A stretch of DNA of 9,620 nucleotides. Origin: Desulfotignum sp. (GTDB lineage: Bacteria > Desulfobacterota > Desulfobacteria > Desulfobacterales > Desulfobacteraceae). Both the position numbers and the translations under genes were made by a program. Position 1 is the stretch's first letter. Every line of letters begins with the position of its first letter. Below are positions 6,825 through 9,620 of this stretch, piece by piece. The notes under the pieces were generated by a model that was not told the DNA's origin, did no database searches, and was given only the letters and a program-made list of their open reading frames with translations. The stretch spans positions 1 to 9,620 of the forward strand of contig JAIPDY010000117.1 in the NCBI GenBank assembly GCA_021737445.1, read 5' to 3'.

Positions 6825-7573
6825 CTCTGGTACCCTTTGGCAGATGTTTCTGATTTAATGCCCAGGTAGAACTCCTGTACATCCTTGTCTTTTAAAAGAT
6901 CTTGGGACCTGCCTTTCATCACAAACCGGCCGTTTTCCAGAATCAGGCCGGTATGGGAGATGGACAAAGCCATGCGGGCGTTCTGCTCCACCAGCAGGAT
7001 GGTGGTGCCTTTTTTGTTGATCTGCTGGATGATGGAAAAAATCTCCTTTACCAGAATGGGGGACAGCCCCAGGGAGGGTTCATCCAGAATCAACAGCCTC
7101 GGGTTGAGCATCAGAGCCCGGCCCATGGCCAGCATCTGCTGTTCACCGCCTGATAGGGTCCCGGCCCATTGATGGGTCCGTTTCTCCAGCACCGGGAAAT
7201 AGGCAAACACCTGTTCCATGTCCTGTTTGACCCCGGCCCGGCCTCTCCTGGTAAAGGCTCCCATGGCCAGATGTTCCAGGACAGTGAGCTCCTCAAAAAT
7301 TTCCCTGCCCTCCGGTACATAGGCAATGCCCTGCCGCACGATCCTGTCTGTGTCCCATCCCTGGATTGGAATGCCGTCATATTCGATGGCACCCTTGTCA
7401 GGCTGGTCCTCGATCAGTCCCATGACGGTTTTGAGTATGGTGGATTTGCCTGCCCCGTTGTTTCCCAGGATAGCTGTGATGCTGCCCTCATCCACAGTGA
7501 AGGATGCCCCCCGGATGGCATAGACCAAGCCGTAGTAAGTCTCAATATTCTTGACCGCCAGCAGATGGGACAT
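6797..7573 (-). CDS. livF: Branched-chain amino acid-type ABC transporter ATP-binding protein LivF
   Basis: This is one of two cytoplasmic ATPases that drive a HAAT-family importer. It is 258 residues from the ATG at 7573. Seen: Walker A 'GNNGAGKST' (37-45), 'YVPEGREIF' (85-93, the typical LivF Q-loop-region sequence), signature 'LSGGEQQ' (140-146), Walker B 'LLILDEPSLGL' (160-170) and 'LLVEQNA' (193-199), where Gln replaces the usual H-loop His, as is normal in LivF. A start further upstream (7651) would add 26 unrelated residues; the 7573 ATG has AGGAGG 6 nt before it and begins at the conserved 'LLAVKNIETYYG'. It overlaps the 3' end of livG by 32 nt. The C-terminus is longer than usual and very basic ('GYQRWKRKKAWR'); this part lies over the ligase start and its ribosome site. 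Confidence 0.95.
   Translation of the reverse strand: MSHLLAVKNIETYYGLVYAIRGASFTVDEGSITAILGNNGAGKSTILKTVMGLIEDQPDKGAIEYDGIPIQGWDTDRIVRQGIAYVPEGREIFEELTVLEHLAMGAFTRRGRAGVKQDMEQVFAYFPVLEKRTHQWAGTLSGGEQQMLAMGRALMLNPRLLILDEPSLGLSPILVKEIFSIIQQINKKGTTILLVEQNARMALSISHTGLILENGRFVMKGRSQDLLKDKDVQEFYLGIKSETSAKGYQRWKRKKAWR
6833..6838 (-). promoter_or_regulatory. Ribosome binding site of the acyl-CoA ligase gene, inside livF
   Basis: AAAGGG on the - strand lies 8 nt before the ATG at 6824, within the livF codons for Lys246-Gly247. It favours this start over the internal Met codons 18 and 24 nt downstream, which have no comparable site. Confidence 0.5.
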
Positions 7574-8354
7574 CCTGCTCCTCCTCTCCAATATAGGCTT
7601 TGCGCACCTCTTTGTTCTGCTGTACCGCCCGGGGTGTACCCAGGGTGACACTCCGGCCGAAATTGATGGCCAGAACCCGGTCGGAGATATCCATGACCAG
7701 TTTCATGTCATGCTCAATGAGCAGAATGGTGATTCCCAGGTCATCCTGGATATCCTTGATCCAGAAGATCATATCCTGTTTTTCCTCCTGGTTCATGCCG
7801 GCACAGGGTTCGTCCAAAAGCAGCAACCTAGGCTCCAGGGCCAGGGCACGGGCCAGCTCGATAAGCTTCTGGGTGCCGTAGGGCAACGCCCCCACAGGGA
7901 TATCTCTGACGGTCTGCAACTCCAGAAGATCAATGATCTGCTCCACTTTTTCCCTGTGACTGATCTCCTCTTTTGCTGCAAAAGAGCGACGGCCCCACAT
8001 GAACATCCCCCTAAAAAGGCCGGTGCGCATATGGATATGACGTCCCAGCATGATATTTTCCATGGTATTCATATGGGAAAACAGCTCAATGTTCTGAAAG
8101 GTTCTGGCAATTCCCAGCCGGGCAATCACATCCGGCTTTTTTTTCTCAATAGCAGTTTTTTCAAACCGGATGCTCCCGGTGTCGGGCTGATAAAGCCCGG
8201 ATATGCAGTTGAACAGGGTGGTTTTGCCGGCCCCGTTGGGACCGATCACCGAAAAAATCTCACCTTTTTTCATGGTAAAACTGATATCCTGCAACGCTTT
8301 GATACCGCCAAAAGATATGAACAGGTTGGACACAGTCAAAAAGTTGGATTTCAT
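7542..8354 (-). CDS. livG: Branched-chain amino acid-type ABC transporter ATP-binding protein LivG
   Basis: This is the second ATPase of the importer, 270 residues. Seen: Walker A 'GPNGAGKTT' (38-46), 'ARTFQNIELF' (83-92), the LivG-type signature 'LPYGTQKLIELARAL' (157-171) in place of a canonical LSGGQ, Walker B 'LLLLDEPCAGMN' (177-188) and the H-loop 'LLIEHDM' (211-217, His215). The roughly 20-residue insert before the signature (about 106-128, 'RHIHMRTGLFRGMFMW') is a LivG trait. The ATG at 8354 begins at the normal family start; the only clear ribosome site (GGAG) is 11 nt upstream, rather far. Starts further upstream would place the terminator hairpin at 8382-8417 inside the coding region and add unrelated residues. 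It partners with LivF on the membrane permeases, which are not in this window. Confidence 0.95.
   Translation of the reverse strand: MKSNFLTVSNLFISFGGIKALQDISFTMKKGEIFSVIGPNGAGKTTLFNCISGLYQPDTGSIRFEKTAIEKKKPDVIARLGIARTFQNIELFSHMNTMENIMLGRHIHMRTGLFRGMFMWGRRSFAAKEEISHREKVEQIIDLLELQTVRDIPVGALPYGTQKLIELARALALEPRLLLLDEPCAGMNQEEKQDMIFWIKDIQDDLGITILLIEHDMKLVMDISDRVLAINFGRSVTLGTPRAVQQNKEVRKAYIGEEEQDVPSAGGQEY
7580..7585 (-). promoter_or_regulatory. Ribosome binding site of livF, embedded in livG
   Basis: AGGAGG on the - strand ends 6 nt before the livF ATG at 7573. The bases are also the consecutive Glu codons (GAG GAG GAG) near the livG C-terminus ('GEEEQD'). It decides the livF start against the longer frame opening at 7651 and suggests coupled synthesis of the two ATPases. 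Confidence 0.7.
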
Positions 8355-8381
8355 AAAGATGCAGACTCCAGTGTCAGGGTC

Positions 8382-8417
8382 AAAAAGTCCCCTGCCGGCA
8401 GAACACCGGCAGGAGAC
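8382..8417 (-). terminator. Intrinsic terminator/attenuator between binding-protein gene and livG
   Basis: Read on the - strand, GTCTCCTGCCGG (8417-8406) pairs with CCGGCAGGGGAC (8398-8387) over 12 bp with one T-G wobble and a 7-nt loop, followed directly by TTTTT (8386-8382). It begins 8 nt after the binding-protein stop and ends 27 nt before the livG ATG. It has the form of a rho-independent terminator inside an operon, so partial read-through is expected. Confidence 0.8.
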
Positions 8418-8425
8418 GGTCAAAT

Positions 8426-9613
8426 CTATTCCAGAGTGATCCAGTCGGTGAGTTTTTCTGCTTTGCCGTCAGCCAGGCACTGCACCAGAAAGGTCTGCCT
8501 GGTACCCTGGCGGCTGTACATATCATCCGGGTCAAAGGGCTTGAAATTGATCTCAGGTCCGATGCCTTTGAACCCTTGTATTTTTTCCATCTCCGCCACA
8601 AATTTTTCCCGGGTCAGGTCAGGGCCTGCATTTTTCAGCGCCTCAACCATGGGCTCAATAAAAATAATGCCGGCGGCATAAAACATTCCCCAGCGCTCAT
8701 CTTTGGAAGCAAACTGCTCAAACACCTCTTTTTTATACAACTGCATTTTGGGATGATCTGAATCAGGAAGCTCTCCAAAAGTAGCGCAGATCACCCCTTC
8801 CCACAGGCCCTTGGAGATATGGTTCATGAGGGGAAAATCCGAGCAGGTACTGGTACTCATGAACTGGGGGGAAAAATTCATGGCTTTGGCCGTGCCCACG
8901 ATACGCACCGCATGGCTTACTGTGGTCCACAGCAGCACCATGTCTGCATCTGATTTTCTCAACTTCATCACATGGGGTTTCATGTCAGAGTCACTTTTTT
9001 CCACAGGCACCTGAGCAACAATCTCCATACCATGGGCCTCCACTTCCTCCATGGCGCCCCGCAGGCCGTTCTTGCCGTATTCATCATTCAGATAGGCCAC
9101 GGCCACCCGTTTTTTGCCCATGGTTTCAATTGCATACCGCACCAGGGCCCGGGCTTCGTTGTAATACAGCGGATACACTGCAAACAGGTATTTTTCAGGC
9201 GGAGAAACCCAGTGCAGGGACCCGGCTGCCGGCCCCACCCAGGGCACTTTTCTTTCCATGAGATAATCCTTGACCGCCAGGCCAGGGGATGTTCCCACTC
9301 CTGATGCCCAGGCAAAAATCCCGGTACCTTCCTGGAGTTCTTTGACCCCGGCCTTGGTTTTTGCCGGGTTATACCCGTCATCAAACATGTGATACACGAT
9401 TTTGCGGCCATGGATCCCGCCGTTGGCATTGATCCACTTGAAATAATCCCCTGTGCCCCGGGCCACGGATCCCCAGGCAGCTGCCGGACCGGTCTGGGGG
9501 CCCCACTGACCGATATGGATTTCCGTATCAGTCACCCCTTCCTCTGCCCAGGCGACTGAAACAAACACCAGTAAAAGCACCATGCATCCCAAAACCATCA
9601 ACTTTTTTTTCAT
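8426..9613 (-). CDS. Periplasmic substrate-binding protein of a HAAT-family ABC importer (LivK-like)
   Basis: This 395-residue solute-binding protein of the Peripla_BP_6 type captures the ligand in the periplasm and delivers it to the permease. A Sec signal peptide is clear: 'MKKK', a hydrophobic stretch (about 5-20), and a likely cut after 'AWA' (21-23). The mature protein begins with the family's first strand 'EIHIGQWGPQTGPAAAWG' (31-48), then 'NANGGIHGRKI' (62-72), 'VPWVGPAAGS' (123-132), 'VAYLNDEYGKNG' (172-183) and 'ADMVLLWTT' (223-231), all normal for this fold. The ATG at 9611-9613 is preceded by GGATGT close to the window edge, so the ribosome site cannot be fully judged. It is the first gene of the visible operon and is separated from livG by a strong hairpin. 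Ligand identity is unknown; the ligase two genes on argues for a CoA-activatable acid as well as an amino acid. Confidence 0.93.
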   Translation of the reverse strand: MKKKLMVLGCMVLLLVFVSVAWAEEGVTDTEIHIGQWGPQTGPAAAWGSVARGTGDYFKWINANGGIHGRKIVYHMFDDGYNPAKTKAGVKELQEGTGIFAWASGVGTSPGLAVKDYLMERKVPWVGPAAGSLHWVSPPEKYLFAVYPLYYNEARALVRYAIETMGKKRVAVAYLNDEYGKNGLRGAMEEVEAHGMEIVAQVPVEKSDSDMKPHVMKLRKSDADMVLLWTTVSHAVRIVGTAKAMNFSPQFMSTSTCSDFPLMNHISKGLWEGVICATFGELPDSDHPKMQLYKKEVFEQFASKDERWGMFYAAGIIFIEPMVEALKNAGPDLTREKFVAEMEKIQGFKGIGPEINFKPFDPDDMYSRQGTRQTFLVQCLADGKAEKLTDWITLE

Positions 9614-9620
9614 GACATCC

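Noticed and set aside
8355..8423. Longer LivG starting near 8423
   Set aside because: It would translate through the 12-bp terminator stem and add 23 residues absent from LivG proteins; the start would be TTG with no good ribosome site.
7551..8681. Long open + strand frame (376 codons) opposite livG and the binding-protein end
   Set aside because: It covers intact livG, the intergenic terminator and the 3' end of the binding-protein gene; it has no family motif, and is His/Gln/Gly-rich as expected of a shadow.
9548..9613. Lipoprotein signal (VLGC, Cys10) in the binding protein
   Set aside because: Only nine residues precede the Cys and the hydrophobic stretch continues after it; a signal peptidase I site after AWA (residues 21-23) fits better.
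1..9620. Insertion sequence, CRISPR array, tRNA/rRNA, toxin-antitoxin or phage genes
   Set aside because: Both strands are filled by the listed housekeeping and transport genes; I saw no transposase motif, spaced direct repeats or cloverleaf sequence.

Overview
The window looks like a chromosomal piece of a sulfate-reducer-type Desulfobacterota genome, most likely Desulfobacteraceae. This assignment is inferred from gene content, moderate GC, and the pairing of a cell-division cluster with a Liv-type transporter and acyl-CoA ligase. No 16S rRNA or other marker here proves it.

Left half, + strand (1 to 4950): the end of the division (dcw) cluster. It holds the C-terminal part of ftsQ, then ftsA, ftsZ, a B12-binding-type radical SAM protein, and a 68-residue heavy-metal-associated (HMA, CopZ-like) protein. 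Gene junctions are tight: ftsQ and ftsA abut or overlap, 18 nt separate ftsA and ftsZ, 3 nt separate ftsZ and the radical SAM gene, and 17 nt precede the HMA gene. This suggests one transcript. FtsQ, FtsA and FtsZ build the septal ring; the role of the last two genes is unknown.

Middle (4951 to 4994): a compact convergent intergenic region almost filled by a 12-bp-stem hairpin. The hairpin starts 4 nt after the HMA stop and ends 4 nt before the stop of the opposing operon, so it probably terminates both.

Right half, - strand (9613 down to 4995): a branched-chain-amino-acid-type (HAAT family) ABC uptake operon. In transcription order it has a periplasmic binding protein, LivG-like ATPase, LivF-like ATPase, and a long-chain-type acyl-CoA ligase. 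livG/livF and livF/ligase overlap out of frame (32 and 28 nt), which suggests translational coupling. A strong terminator-like hairpin with a T5 tail lies between the binding protein and livG, and probably acts as an attenuator that leaves the binding protein in excess. No LivH/LivM permeases are in the window; they are probably encoded upstream, beyond position 9620. The likely job is uptake of an organic acid or amino acid, with CoA activation by the ligase; the substrate cannot be read from the sequence.

There is no insertion sequence, CRISPR array, tRNA or rRNA. The window is mostly conventional. The points most worth a second look are the radical SAM and HMA genes attached to ftsZ, the internal attenuator, and the overlapping transporter/ligase genes.
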